Shown here: positions 1 through 14,185 of the stretch, piece by piece
Layout of the letters: each line of letters begins with the position of its first letter
Numbering within the stretch: position 1 is the stretch's first letter
Assembly: GCF_905475345.1 (NCBI RefSeq)
Contig: NC_066588.1
Coordinates: 5,385,001-5,449,000 of the forward strand
DNA: 64,000 nt
From: Vespula vulgaris
Taxonomy: Eukaryota; Arthropoda; Insecta; Hymenoptera; Vespidae
Direction of reading: 5' to 3'
Program-made: the position numbers and the translations under genes
The notes under the pieces: generated by a model
Told to the model about the DNA's origin: nothing
Database searches by the model: none
The model's input: the letters and a program-made list of their open reading frames with translations, nothing else

Positions 1-535
1 GAGTGAACGAGCGAGCGACTGTTTAGAGAACGAAAGAACGGGAGAGAGAGCGAGAGAACGAGAGAGCGAGAGTAAGTAAGAGAGAGAGAGAGAGAGAGAG
101 AACGTAGAAGAGCTCCTCCGTTAAGACATTCATTACTATTAAACAGAATAACAAAACAAAGCAAAAAAAAATATGGGTTATTTGCACAATATTATAAATA
201 ATTACTATGTTTACTACGATTATTAAATTAAAGAGCAAATAATAAAAAGATAAAAAACTGTTGTTAAATAATTAATACAAAAGTGAGGACGAGCGAAAAA
301 CAATAAATGATTTAGATGAAGAGGAAGAAGAAGATTATCGCTATTGGATCAAAAGTGAAAGAAAAAAGAAAAAGAAAAAAAAAAGGAAAAAGAGATAGAG
401 TTAGAGAAAGAGGAAAAGAAAAAGATGGAAAGATGGAGAGAGAGAGAGAGAGAAGAAAGAGAAGAGAGATGAGAGAGACGAGAGATATTAAATAAAAGAG
501 TTTGGGAAGCGAGAGATAGATAGATGAAAAGAAAA

Positions 536-538
<3 letters not shown>

Positions 539-582
<44 letters not shown>

Positions 583-590
583 CGAGAAAG
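539..590. repeat. (GA)n microsatellite
   Basis: Near-perfect GA dinucleotide run inside a broader purine-rich stretch (about 350-600). It reads as RERERE or SLSLSL in translation, which produces spurious open frames. Confidence 0.95.
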
Positions 591-3500
591 AGAGGAAAGG
601 GGAAGGAGGATGAAACGATTCGTTTGTTATCGATTATTTTACGATTCTTACATTACATTATTGTAATTATATAAAGTAAACGATTATTACCATAATAGTT
701 ACAATTAACAAGTTGTTACCGCTTTGTTATACATAATATAATTAATATACTAAGATTAAAAAAAGTAAGCGAATGCATCGTTGATTCGTCCTTTACTTAT
801 TGTAGATAACTAAATACGATCGACTACCTAATATTGTTTTCAATGTCTTCACCACCGTATATCTTCTTCGTTGGCTGCCCGATTTGATTTCGTTGTCGAA
901 AATTCGGTTTTTGTCGGCTTACCTCGCCCGGCCACAATATACACACGTTTTACAGAGATATTTTCAATAAATGAAAAAGCTTAACACTCACATGACCGTT
1001 GTTTTCTTATGACGTTTAACACCCCCGCCGTACGAGATATAATAAAGGCATAAAAGTATGATTTATGATACATATAACCTGGAACGGACACGTTATTACG
1101 TGTCGATTAACGATCCATTTCCTACTGAAAATTATATATATATATATACATATATATACATATACACATATGTATACATATGATAGTAAAACGCTTCTTT
1201 TTTTTCAATTTCATTTTATCCTTTAATTTACGTCAAAGTAATCCCCCAAATTAAACGAGCTACCATATCTATATATATATATAAAATTTATTATTTATAT
1301 ATAATAAATATTATATATATAATTTTATTATAAAAATCTAGAATATCTATTCTTTTTGGAATTGGATAATATATTGAGATAATATAATAATATATATATA
1401 TAAATAAACATCAAATGAAATTATACTTTCACAGTTTCCCTAAGGTAAACTTTAATCGAAGAACAAACGAAGAAACTGACAGAGAGTTAACCCTACTTTA
1501 ATAAATATATCACGTAATTCATTTACGAGTAAGAGTAAATCTAAGTTTTTCAAGCGAGAGAAGATTTTTGGGCAAAGTTGTCTCGCCGGAGATAATGATT
1601 ATTATTTCTTCGAATGATAATTCTCTCTTCCGACTTTCTTTCACTTCGGTGCTCATGATAACGCATTAAACATTTGCGAACAGGGGGATGACGAGTCGTC
1701 GTAGAAACGCGCTCCTCGATCGTTTAATATTCATAAGTGCTAAAAATACGTCGGGATGAATTACATGGAAATTAGTGCTAAAACCGTACTGACGCCGTAA
1801 GTCTGACTTGCCGGACGAAAGTCGAGGTGATACGTCGTTCAAGTGATTTTCCTGAATTTTAATTTGCTCATTTAGACATACTACAATATACGACCATATG
1901 ATGAATCGTTTAAAATTAAATAAATTTAGATAGACATGAGTGAACCCAAAAGAAAATGAAAATTAATTTCATAAATAATTAATTTCCTGTTGGAAATACA
2001 AGTATATGAAAAAAATAAAAATCAAAACAACAAAAACAAGCAGTACGTATTCACTTCAATTCCTTAATAAGAAAATATATTGTTATATAATAGGACAAAA
2101 AAAGGATATATTTTTATACATATTTTATATATTTTATTTTTCTAAATTAATAAACTTCGGATAGTAAAAATATATATTTTTGTTATACAAGCAAAGATCA
2201 AATTTATCTATTACTACAAAAAAAAAAGAAGAAATATATTGTTTTTAATATAAACTAAAGTAAATTTATATTATTGTAGTAGTATTGCAAAATTATAGTA
2301 CATTAACGTAAAAATACACGTGAACAAAGTTTTCTATATCACTTGACGTAGCATTCCAATCCGATATATAAAATCCGTAAAGATTTTCTTTACGTCGATA
2401 CGTGGTCTTTTTCTACTATGTTTCTTCGAAACTCCATAAAAAAACATTTGCATTTTTATACGTTGACTCATAAGGATCGTAATGACTTTTTAGATATGAG
2501 TAGTCACGGAAATGTTTTATTTAGAATCGTAAAAAAAAGATATCACGCGCGGAATATAAATTTTTCGTGGCATTCATTGGCAGTAATTGAGTAGTTCGAT
2601 ACTTCGACTTCTTATTCCGTGAATGCGGAAGTTATTCGATCGTTTCGTTTCATTAATGTATTTTATAATAAATTTTTGCATTAGAAGATGTTTCAATTTT
2701 TTTTTCTTTTTTATTTTCCCTTAAAATTGTCGTGAAAGTTATTATTATTACGTTTTTCTTTTTCTTCTTTCATTTTCTATGACGTATTCGAGTCGACCGA
2801 GTCAACTGGCGAACACTATTAAAGGAAATAAAAATAAATAAATAAATAAAACTAAGAAAACATAGTGTCTCGCAACGAAGGCCACAGTGATCGCTATAAT
2901 TTAAAGTTTCTCATCGAGACATCTCTTTCTTTTTATTTCTTTTTTGCATTAATTGTCAACCTTTCAAACCTTATCAATAATTATCTAATGAAAGAACGAA
3001 GAATTATCAATAAGACTTTGATCTTTGAAAATTGTTATTCTATTTGGCCTATTCTAGTTACTATCCTCGTGATTTTATAGTCTTACATTTCTTTTACGAG
3101 AAATTGAAAGGGTTTCTGATGAATGACAATGTAAGTAATTGCAAAATCATTCATAACGAGGATAGAATCCAATCAGTATCGTATACAAAAATAGGATATC
3201 TACACTTCCCACTCGAATTTTCTAATCCAATTACGCGTGAATATTTTTAACAATTAAATATATAGTGAAAAACTTTCCAAGTCTAATTAAGTTCGCCAGT
3301 TCATATAGAGAAAAAAAATTATTTAAAAAAAAAAAACCACGTAAATATTCGATTGCAAAAAATCTGAAACATTAACAAATAAAACAAGGAAATGAAAAAA
3401 GATATTCTTCGTATAAAAATACAATAAAAAAAAAGAAGATAAACATAATTGATTTCAATGAGTTATAAACAATAATCGAAATAATACTTAGTGTCACGAA

Positions 3501-3855
3501 ATATTATTTAATCAGGTATTAGTAAAAAAAGAAATTATGGAAAATAATAAAAATAATACCTATGTGAATATATGTATATATATTTATTAAGTGCAAGTTG
3601 AAAAAGAAAGAAAAATATAGAGGTAGAGAGGGAGAAACATACATATGCGCGTGTATGTGTATGTAGGAAGTGTTTCACGTAACTTATTTTGGTACGTGGC
3701 AATATTATTTTGAGGCGAATCGTGTCAAGATACGATGAGCTAATATTTTAGCTATTTTTTTAATCTCCTCTCGCGAATCTGTTCAATTTCAACGTTATGG
3801 CGTCCCTATATTAACACGTGATCGTAATCGGCTTTTATTTTCTTATGATTATGCG

Positions 3856-3857
<2 letters not shown>

Positions 3858-3896
<39 letters not shown>
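3858..3896. repeat. (AT)n microsatellite
   Basis: About 20 uninterrupted AT units, giving an IYIYIY open frame on the minus strand that is not a gene. Confidence 0.95.
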
Positions 3897-3899
<3 letters not shown>

Positions 3900-5905
3900 A
3901 TATATATGTATACACGCGAATATATACGTGGGAAGAATGTAATCAAGGACGCGATAGTAATATGTAATGCCTTCTCAGAGAGAAAGAGCGAGACTCCATC
4001 GAAATGACAAAACGAACGGGCGTAACAACGTGTAAAGATGAAAGACAAACTAATTCCGGAAAGAAAAAAAAAAGCCAAGGGGAGAAAATTCAAGCAAGAA
4101 GATAATGATCGAATAGAAACTTACTCTTCCTTGTTATAACATATTGTATAAATTAATTTCGTGAAAATTGCATTTTCATGTTTAATAACAATCATTATAA
4201 ATATCGACAAAACTGCATTCAAAATTTCAAAGAAAGATAAGATATCCAATAATTCGCCTTTTATATGTACAAATTCGATCAATTGACTCATATCGTAGAA
4301 GTAAATTTAACAGATCGAAAGATATAGACGATAATAAATTCTAATTCTAATTTTATCAAAGTATATCAAATTTGTGTAAATAATTTTTAATAACGTTTAT
4401 ATTTCTTAAGGAAAAGAATAAACGAATCGTGGCATAATATAGATATTCTAATCGTCTTTCTCCTTTTCTACCTATATTTATCCATTAAGAAACTTGACAC
4501 GATTTTAAATTCAAATTATTTTTCGATAATGAGTCGAATCTATTTGTTTTTTCACAATGACAATGAATTTCAAATGTACATAGAACGTGATCGAATTTGT
4601 TTTCATGTTGATTGTAGTTATCGAAAGGACGCGATTTCGACGGATGGAAGTTGGATCGTGAGGATAAAGGAAAACGTCTGCTATGTAGGTGTAATCGAGG
4701 GATGTTGGTAAATCGTCCAATAACCCGAGGACATCGTTCGAACAGCTGCACTCCGTAGGGTGCTTCTACAAACGAGTCGACGAGTCGACGTGCTGATCAC
4801 GGTCGACAAACTCTCTTCGATAGAAACCGAGAGAGAGAGTATAAGTACCTGGATTGTACGATTTGTGTTCACGCATCGACTACGCAAGGACAATTAATCG
4901 ATACGAGAGTCACTCAATTGATTTGATCGATTGTTCCTCACGTTTAAAGTTAACACGACAACAAATTAAAAATTTATAGAGATTTTGTTTCTTTCATTTC
5001 TTTTTTGTTTCCTTTTTTTTTATTTTATAAATTTCTATATTTATCTCTCCGACAAAAATTTGATATAAACGTTTGATAACGACAACAAAGATTAGAAGTA
5101 GTATTACCAAAAGTAATATTAAATTTCAAAATAATTGACATAAATTTAGAAGCTGTAACTGAATGTTATTTTCTTGAAAATTGTTTTGAGAATTAATGAA
5201 TGATATTTATATACATTATTTACTATACATATATATATATACATAAATATTAAGGGGAAATAATCATTCAAATATATCTGATATATTTGATTGTTATAAT
5301 TATAATAACATCGTCATTATTTTCAATTCGAGATCGATCAATCATTCGAAACAACTCATTTATTTTCTTTGGAACATTTGTCAAACGTTAAGTATGTCGG
5401 TATGGACTGCTATCATATCACTGCTATCGAAATTAATTTATATATCAAAGAATTCAAAGTACAATAACAGGAAGGAACAATACAAGGACGAAATCAGAAT
5501 TCCGATATGAGAAATATCTACCTAATTCTAAATGATTTCCGAGATGAGGTTCTAATTCGAACTCTAGCGAATGAGAGAGTGAATCTGTTATGTGTATGTG
5601 AGAGAGAGGGAGGGAAATAGAGACAAAGAGATGGGAAGAGGGAGAGGGAGAGAGAGAAGATATATAGACATCGAGTGGACTTTATCATCGCCACGAGTAT
5701 TATCGGTGAATTAGCGTACCGTTAAACGATGAGAATCGTGTGCGCATCTTCGCATCTTTCGATCGGCTTACGTAAATTGATTTTAATTAATTACTTGCTC
5801 TTACTTGATATAAAAAATCTACATTTTCCAAAGCCTACTACAGTAAAAAAATCATAGTAGAAGATCAATAAATAATAATGTGAATAAAATGAAATATTAT
5901 TCATA

Positions 5906-5950
<45 letters not shown>
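5906..5950. repeat. (AAT)n microsatellite
   Basis: About 15 uninterrupted ATA/TAA units followed by ordinary AT-rich DNA. Confidence 0.95.
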
Positions 5951-5953
<3 letters not shown>

Positions 5954-8049
5954 ACGAATAAGAATAAAGTGTTATTTATATTAGATGTATTTATTAAATG
6001 TAAATACTTTTAATTTCCCATCGTAAAATGTAATAATAATTATTATTAATGCATTGCAAAGTAATTATTAATGTATTGCAAATAAAAGATTAAATTAAAA
6101 AAAGTAAATTGTTTTCTTTTTCTTTGTTTTCCTTTTTGATATTTTTTTGTTTTCTTTTGTTTAGATTTTTATTTCGATGGAAAATTAATCTATTAAACAA
6201 ACATGAAATATGATTACTTGTGTACTTACGAAAGAAATAGATATATACTTGTGTGTGCATTAACCTTATATCGTGAAAAAAAAGAAAAGAAAAAAATAAA
6301 AGACAAAGGAATAGAAATATTCATAAATATTGTCGAACAAATCGGATCGCGAAGGAAGTGTTTTTAATCAGGAACGTGTTGGTGTAACGAACTATATACG
6401 CTAATGGATATTAATTTAATAACAGTATTGTTTTTCAGAATGAACATTTCCTACGATTTTGATTAACATCGCGTGGATCGACGTTTCGGTCCTCGCACAG
6501 ATGTTGCCGTAACCTTTCTCATAATAAACGTCATCGGTTCATATTCGCCAAGTAGATATCAACAATTTATTGCAAAGCGAACGCATACGTATAGGAAAAA
6601 CGAGTATGGCAATTCAATTCGCTGTTCTTTTTATACGGATTCCTGAGCATGATCGAATTGATCGAATCGCTGAAATTTTTATAGTCTTATTAGAAATCAA
6701 AAATATCGAATCTTTAATACATGTATTTTGTTGTGTTATAAATATTAAGATGAATAAAAAAAAAGAAAAGAAAAATTATTTATACTCGATTAAAATTATT
6801 AATTAATGTCGACAAAAAATAAATTTACATATGCACTATCTCGAAAAAATATTTCTTCTATGGTAGTTTTCTGTTTCTTTCTTTTTTTTTTTTTTTGTTC
6901 AGGACACAACTTTAAAACAAATTATTCCAATCTTCAATTTTAGTTTCTATCTCCATAATCTTATCTCCGTAATTAGTTCCTTGGAATCTATGAATGATGA
7001 AAGAAACAGGAAAAAAGTAAATCGGACATCTATCGATAATTACAAGAGAATATTGTAGATTAACGTTACGTTCGATATTATTAGAATTATATTCAAACAA
7101 AAAAATTCCAAAATCTTGAGAAATATGATGTGCTTGATATAATTGACGAAAATTCGATTCAAGTATATCTCGTGTTAGATCAAATTAAAATATATGCTTA
7201 TATATTATAAAAAAAAAAATAATAATACATTTCGAGTTTTATCACAAATATCTATATATATAAAACTTAGATTATTTTTATAATATCAATAATAAAAAAT
7301 AAAAGACGACATGTTACATTATATTGATATTTTTACATTCGCTGATAACGAGTGATTTTTATAAAAATCGATCGTCGAAGACGATATGAAAAATATTCGA
7401 TCGATGGGATAATTTTTTTTTCTCATATGATCCAAAGCACAGAAGTGACTTAATTTAATCGGCCATTTAATCGGAGTCGCCACGGGTCGGTGGTCACTTC
7501 CGCTTCAACTGGGTCAACCTTCCACCACCGTGTTCTCGTCCTTTGAACGTTCCGTTGGTAGGAATTCTCGAAGGGAAACTCCTTATCTCGGAAGCTTCGA
7601 GTATGATTTTGACGCTAGAGGGAATAGGTATCACGCGTTTAGTATAATTATTATCTAAATGGTTATAATAGTTCATATATCACAAACTGGAATAACCTAA
7701 TCCCAAGGAATAAATATCAAATTTTTTCGAATAATCGAAACAACGGAAACGACCGGGAAACGAATAGAAGATGAAGAAGAAAAAGAAGGAGAAGAAAAAG
7801 AAGAAGAGAAAGAAGAGAAAAAAAAAGAGTCCCTAAAAACTATAAAAAGTTGACCTACCGTGTATTCCAAACTTATCCTATCACCCTTCGTACCTTAAAG
7901 TAACGTCGAAATGAGTACCATGGGACGATGATGGTGATCTGTCGACGATGCGATTCTAAATTTGTCGTCACTCAATGAAAATCTCGAAAGAGTAGGCGTG
8001 AGATAGAAAGAGAGAGACCTATATGCCTACGTATGAAGTAGGCACAATA

Positions 8050-8078
8050 AGAGTGTGTGTGTGTGTGTGTGTGTGTGT

Positions 8079-8113
<35 letters not shown>
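8050..8113. repeat. Compound (GT)n-(GA)n microsatellite
   Basis: A GT run of about 14 units passes directly into a GA run of about 15 units. A second (GA)n run at about 8277-8316 sits just upstream of the TATA box at 8337. Confidence 0.95.
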
Positions 8114-8117
<4 letters not shown>

Positions 8118-8263
8118 TAGAGATAAAAGGTAAGGTAAGGTGTGAAAGTGACGTTTTCTAGGGTCAAGGGAGGTCCTATAGGGAATGACAGAGGGAATAG
8201 TCGAGCCATGTATCGAAAGATAGGCGTTATAAAGAGAAAGAAAGAGATAGAGAGTGAGAGAAT

Positions 8264-8318
<55 letters not shown>

Positions 8319-8336
8319 GTCGCGTCAACGCCGAGC

Positions 8337-8344
8337 TATAAAAG
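8337..8344 (+). promoter_or_regulatory. TATA box, candidate Dh44 promoter
   Basis: TATAAAAG in the context gagctataaaagctc is a near-ideal metazoan TATA box. It begins about 20 bases after a long (GA)n tract, which in insects can bind GAF/CLAMP-type factors. A start site about 30 bases downstream (near 8367) is expected. No other gene lies between it and the Dh44 coding exons on the same strand, so assignment to Dh44 is by position only. Confidence 0.45.
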
Positions 8345-8366
8345 CTCTCTCGCAGTGCCGTCGACG

Positions 8367-8848
8367 TTACACGTCGTTAGTACTCCGAACGGTGAGGAAC
8401 TCCGGCGACGTGCCACCTGTTAAAGCTGCCCTGTATAGTCTTCGACCGAGCAAATAGAAAAAAAAAGAAAAAGAAAAGAATATACGGCACCCTCTTTTTT
8501 CTCTCTTTTTCTATCTCTCTTTTTGCCTATCTATCATCTATCCATTGATCTATCTATCTATATATCCATCTTTATCTTTGACTATTTTCGGTGATCCGTT
8601 CCTCTTATCTCGTTTCGAACGGAAAAGTTCGAAGTGGAGAACGCGACCTTGAAGGACGTATCGATCGAAGGATAAAAAGAAGAGGAGAAGGAAATAAGTA
8701 TTGACCGACAAAAGGGGATAGAAGAAATCTTCGATAGATTCTACGTGGAAAGTTGACATTCTTCTTTCGTTCATTCTATTCTGAAAGCTGTTACTTCGAA
8801 GGAGAGCTTCTTCGCTAGGAAAAAGGGGAATTGAAAATTCTTCGAAAA
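8367..8848 (+). other. Putative 5' UTR exon of Dh44
   Basis: The segment starts at the expected transcription start below the TATA box and ends in a consensus donor, AAA|GTAAGT at 8848/8849. It has no convincing protein-coding frame, and short upstream ATGs cannot be excluded. The next good acceptor tied to coding sequence on this strand is at 24917-24918, directly before the Dh44 start exon. This would make a ~16 kb first intron, common for insect neuropeptide genes. RNA evidence is lacking, so both boundaries and the link to Dh44 are inferred. Confidence 0.35.
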
Positions 8849-10603
8849 GTAAGTAAAGTATATGTGTATGTGTTTCTTTCTTTCTTTTTTCTAATCCTAT
8901 TCTATATCCCCTTTTTACTTCCTTTTCTTTTTATTAAATCTCTTACCATCCATTTCTATCTCTTTCTGTTACGAAAAATAGACTCGTTTTACTAACGATC
9001 TCCAAACAAGGATTGAGATTTTGGAGATTAAACAGTTCGAAGGAATTTCTTGATAATCGAAAGAATTATCTATCGCTGACACGGTCTCGATTATATCATC
9101 ACGATTTACGACTATAGATTCACGTGCGATCTTTGAAGATTCTCTTTAGATAAACTTAAATTCTCGTGTGATTTCACGATGATTCATGAATCTTTTAATC
9201 TTGGAATATTCCCTAGAATTACCGAAATACTCACTTCTCGAGATAACGCGGAAAAATCTCATTATCATCATATTTGGAAACAATCCCCCTTTCGATTATT
9301 CAAAGATAGGGAATAGTAATTAACGATAATGTCGTTTTCATTAGTTGGACTTAACACTTATGTAGATATCAAAATTAGAATTTAAACGTTTATCTTCTCC
9401 TTAAAGTTTTAAGATGGATCCTAATTAAGGAAGAAAATGTATATAAAACTTTTATATAATATGTAGATATGGTGGATTAACGTGTAATAAATTATTCATT
9501 TTCTTGTTTCACATTTTTTTACGAGTTATTTTACAAACATCGTTTGTACGTCTAGCTTTTATGTTTATACGTGTGTCATACCCGTGTATGACGCCATTAA
9601 CAACGGTAACGTTCACCCCGAAAACATAGTGAATTCTATCAGTAGCCCGCAGGCTTCTTTATCGAGAAAGCGCATTAAAATGATATCGTTTAACTTCACG
9701 ACCCGCGTTAGCCATCAGAATTGTACACCTACATAAATGTGCAATAGAACAATCCAATATTAATTATTTTCTCTTTTTCATTATTTCCATTCTTAGCTTG
9801 TTATTATTTTATCGTAAAATTAAATCATTACTAATGAAGTTTAAATGAATATTGAAATTCAAAACATAAAAAAAAATAGGTTAATAAGAAGACATAAAAA
9901 AAATCATCTTCAAAATCGTATGAAAGAAAGAAAAAAGAAAAGAAAGAAAAGAAGAGAAAGATAGAGAGAAAAAAAGTTAAAGCATCGAGTGTTTATCACG
10001 ATTGGATTTATGGAGTTTTTCTATCGAAGATTATGGCTCCCCATAGAGTATTATGTATATTGAATCTATCTCTATTTCTATCTCTTTCTTTTCAAAACGT
10101 TCTATAAATTGCGTTATGATTTATCCCACCCTCACCGTTACGTCCTGTTTCATACGACTTTTACGTAAATCGATTATTTTACATTCGTGTGTTGTGTACC
10201 TGTGTACATACATACGAACAAACATACGTTTTCGTAGTACCTACACCATTGTTAGGACTCGCTATTCGTATTCAAACGACTATCCTACATCTTTTTCGAT
10301 CCTTCCAAACAGTACAAATCATTATACGAAGAACGATATACCCCATGAGTAGTTGCTTTCATTATCAACTACGAGTATCTTGAAATTACTTCTTTCTAAT
10401 TAAAGAACAAATAGGCTATTTCCGAGACTGATTAAATGTCATAGGTTTTTAATTATACTTGTAAAAAATATAAACACACACGTACAATTTGAAATATTTT
10501 ATGAATATTCCCTGTGAAAACTTATCCTTTTTTTCTACATTATACATATGTATGTATATATACTATAGATGTATATATATATTTATTTATATATCGTAAT
10601 ATG

Positions 10604-11110
10604 CGTAATATTAAAAATGAGATTTCTATTTGGTGTCAAAAAACATAATTTTAAGTTAATAGTTTCAAATCAGAAGATTTCATATTTTTGTAAGAATATA
10701 GATATCTGTACTATAAAAGAAAAGTATTATGAGATACTTTATGAGATTTTCCATTTAAAATTTATCACACATCACATGTGTGTATGCGTGTGTGTCGTTA
10801 TATGTGTATAAAAATGACAATCGTACACGATTTCCAATTGATAGTTTCAGATTAAACAATATTTTATATCTTTAAAAAAATACACTTACGTATTAAAACG
10901 ATAAGAAAAGTATTATGAAATATTTTATGAGTGCACTATTTCATATATAGATTTATCATGCACGAGTCATACATACGTACATATACAATGTTAAAAATTA
11001 CAATTTTATTTTTTGTCAAATACGTGATTTATAAATGATAATAAATGATAATTTTAGATTAGACAATGTCACGTATTTTTGATATTTCTTATCAATGATA
11101 TACGTGAAAT
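10604..11110. repeat. Degenerate tandem repeat, ~190 bp unit, about three copies
   Basis: Blocks starting near 10604, 10801 and 10986 share the same order of motifs. These are a 'tAAAAATgA' start, an 'atTTcagATTAaacAAT' middle and, in the first two copies, an almost identical 'agaaaagtattatga' core followed by 'tttatgag'. Copies are heavily diverged, with indels. No coding capacity. Confidence 0.6.
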
Positions 11111-11749
11111 ATTGCAGATTTTATAGTAATGTTTGGAATATTATAAAAAAAAAATGAGTCTATCCTACAATAATAGAATATTATTAAAAAAAAAAACAGC
11201 ACAAAAAAAAAGAATAAAAAAAAAAGAACGAAAGAAAAAGGAAGAAAAGTCCGTCGACCATTTTGATTTCGAAGTTACGAGAAAAAAAGAATATAAGAAA
11301 GAAGAACGATTGGAGACAATTCGGCGAGGAAAAAAGTATGAAAAGTTTCGCAGAAATGAAACGCGCGATTAATGGCGATATATCTTTCCTACTCGGCTGT
11401 AACGATTGGGTAAAAGAGCGGCGGCGCGCGATCATCGGGACATTAGAGAAAAGCCCTCGAAAGTTTCGAAATGTTTTCGATTGATTTTCTATCGTCACAG
11501 GCGGGAACGAATCTGTCGAAGGTAGGCAGACACAACGTCGATTGTTCCAGGTTGACAATGAGCCTATACTATATATAATATCAACTACAAGTCGGTATAA
11601 TAAAATCAAACTAACTCATTCATCTGCTATAGTATTTTACTTTTAGTAATACACATATACACTCACGAACACATACACTCTCTCTCTCTCTCTCTCTTTC
11701 TCGTTTTTGCTTTCTTAGTTCATCTTCATCTTCAGCGAACTAATTATCG

Positions 11750-11792
<43 letters not shown>

Positions 11793-11793
11793 C
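11750..11793. repeat. (CT)n microsatellite
   Basis: CT run within a longer pyrimidine-rich stretch (about 11680-12130) with several shorter CT blocks. It creates artificial Ser/Leu-rich frames. Confidence 0.9.
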
Positions 11794-13400
11794 TGTTGCT
11801 GCTTTGTGAAAGTCACGCCAACTACTTTGAATTTCTATATAACCAGGTGACTTCGATTCCTTCAAGATGGCTCATGAATTTAAAGATCGATTTATATATC
11901 TATATCTCTCTCTTCTCTTTCTATCTACCTGTCTTTCTCTATGAATGCATCTTTCTAGTTCTTCGTTTAATTCAGATCTCTTTCTCCCTCTCTTTCTCTC
12001 TACTTCTCTTTCAAGTTTCATCATACACTCTTTTTCTCTTTCTCTTTTGGAATGAATCTTTCTACTTTTCTTCGTCTTTTAATTCAGATCTCTCTCTCTC
12101 TCTCTCTCTCTCACTCTCTCTTTCTCCTTTAAGTATCATCACCCTCTTTTCCTTTAGACTTTCGTATCTGTTATTATTATTGTTCTTATACGTTGAGATT
12201 AAGAAATCATATCTTCCTGATAAATGTTTCATTCATTCATTGGTCAAAAGAAATAATAAAAGTATTAAATCTCACATCGAAAAATTTTTTTCATTGCATC
12301 GAGTATGCAACGATTTCATTATTCGCCTTCTTCTTCTCTCTCTATCTATATAAATATATATATATATATATATAATCTATATATATATATAAATTTGATA
12401 TATATGTATATATAAAATCTTTCTTATACCGAAAGAAAGCAGCCAAAGTGAAAATGAAGATATTAATGTGTAGGAATCAAGACCCGGGCAAATTTATGAG
12501 GAGAAGTAAAACAAAACGGAGCGTTAATTAAAAGTGGCGAAACTTAACCGAGCTAGAATTGGTTTCTCTCAGCCTCATCTTCTTCGACGTTAATTCTGTA
12601 ATTTCAAATGTTTCTTCTCTTTCTTTTTGTTCTTTTCTTTTTGTTTCAAATAATAACGTGGAAATTGAAATGCGAAAGTTCATTTTCGTTTTTTTCTTTT
12701 TTTAATTTTCTCCTTTTCGGAAAAAAAAAATACTTGAACGAAGCGATTATGAAAATTGTCTAAGTCATATATTACATTAACTCGTTCCATTACTTTTAGT
12801 AATAGTATTTTTTGAATAAAATTAAAAAAAATTCGAACGGTAATTCAAATCAAAGATAATATAATCATTTTAAACTAAGAATTGGCATCGCGTTAGTCAA
12901 AGTTAAACAGATTACCTTAAACGAATTAATGATAAAAAGAATTTCATTCTTTCAAACAAAAAATGAGTTCTTCTCGACAATATTTCAAAGCAAAATTCCA
13001 AATAAAATATAAAAGTAATAGACGATTCCAAAGAAAAAATTAATTTTTTATAATAAATAGACATGATCGCAAATCGTTTGATAATATTAAATAAACATAT
13101 GTTATCTGTAAATCTGGATTATCTCATATCTATACTGATCGCGTTGATCATCAACTCAACAAAAATGTGACTCTTGTACGACGCGCGCATTTTATTTTTT
13201 CCCACGTGGTCGTTTGACGACCTTGCCGATACCTAAATATGTCGTACGATGCAAGGAGAGACAGAAAAAGAATCCGTGCTGGCGATAAAACTCTGATAAA
13301 ATGTAAAATTAGCATTAACAATTAAGTAGAAGCGAACTCTTGAAGTGGGAGAACGTGAGAATAAGAGAGAGAGAAAGAGAGAAAGAGAAAGAGAGAAAGA

Positions 13401-13403
<3 letters not shown>

Positions 13404-13452
<49 letters not shown>
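13404..13452. repeat. (GA)n microsatellite
   Basis: GA run flanked by imperfect GAAA units. A compound (AT)n-(AC)n repeat follows at about 13679-13735. Confidence 0.9.
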
Positions 13453-13664
13453 AAGAAGAAAATATTATCGCATTGGAACCGAGGCGCCAGAAATGAACTG
13501 AAATCGCTATCGGACGTCGTTCCTCGTTCTGAACACGTTATGTTTCTTTTCACGCAACCCAGACGCAACATTTCGTCTCTTCATGGCATGACCATGATCC
13601 CGATAAAGAAAGACTTCGACGGGAGGACAGAAAGATCGTTCGAACTTCTATCTCTCTTTTTCTT

Positions 13665-13714
<50 letters not shown>

Positions 13715-13869
13715 GCATACACATATATATATGTATATACATTTTTCTATATTTGGTCTGATCGGACTTTGACTGCGTGTGCGTGTATGTTGTGAAAATT
13801 TGAATTCTATGTGCTTTATCTGTCTTTCTCTCTTTCTCTTGAAAGAAGTGTCGATAAGAATAGTGTCCA

Positions 13870-14185
13870 AAGTGTTCCTGAAATATATCCTAATTTAGTG
13901 TATAATAATATTAGAAGATCAAGAAGATTCAGATCCAAAGACAAGAATCATCTACGTTTCGATCATGACGAAAAGTGTATAATTCAGTGTTCCTAAAATT
14001 GTTTCAATTTATAACATTATAAAATAAATATCTATGGAATATTGGAAAAACTATACTACAACTATCTAGGACTTATTGTTACGTATTTTTATAAAATTCT
14101 AACAAAAAATATCGATATGTTAGTTCAGTGTTCTTGAAATCGTTTTAATTTTTATTATACATTAAAATAAATATCTACAGAAAGA
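13870..14185. repeat. Degenerate tandem repeat, ~140 bp unit
   Basis: The segment 'ttcagtgttc' plus 'aaat(c/t)gtttcaattt' plus 'aaaataaatatcta' occurs near 13983 and again near 14124. A partial copy with 'agtgttcctgaaat' is near 13872. The copies are clearly related but have drifted. Confidence 0.6.

Larger units (their letters stand above)
1..8336. other. Gene-free AT-rich flank with microsatellites
   Basis: No reading frame here looks like protein. Frames longer than 60 codons are driven by GA/CT or AT repeats, or have no recognisable composition. The stretch holds purine-rich DNA at 1-110 and 350-600, AT-rich tracts around 1130-1400, an (AT)n run near 3858-3896, an (AAT)n run near 5906-5950 and a (GT)n-(GA)n compound repeat near 8050-8113. 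A moderately GC-richer patch at about 7460-7600 has no start codon or splice context I trust. It may be intergenic or intronic to a gene outside the window. Confidence 0.7.

Noticed and set aside
11796..12353. 185-codon Ser/Leu-rich plus frame
   Set aside because: Starts at TTG and consists mainly of CT-repeat translation.
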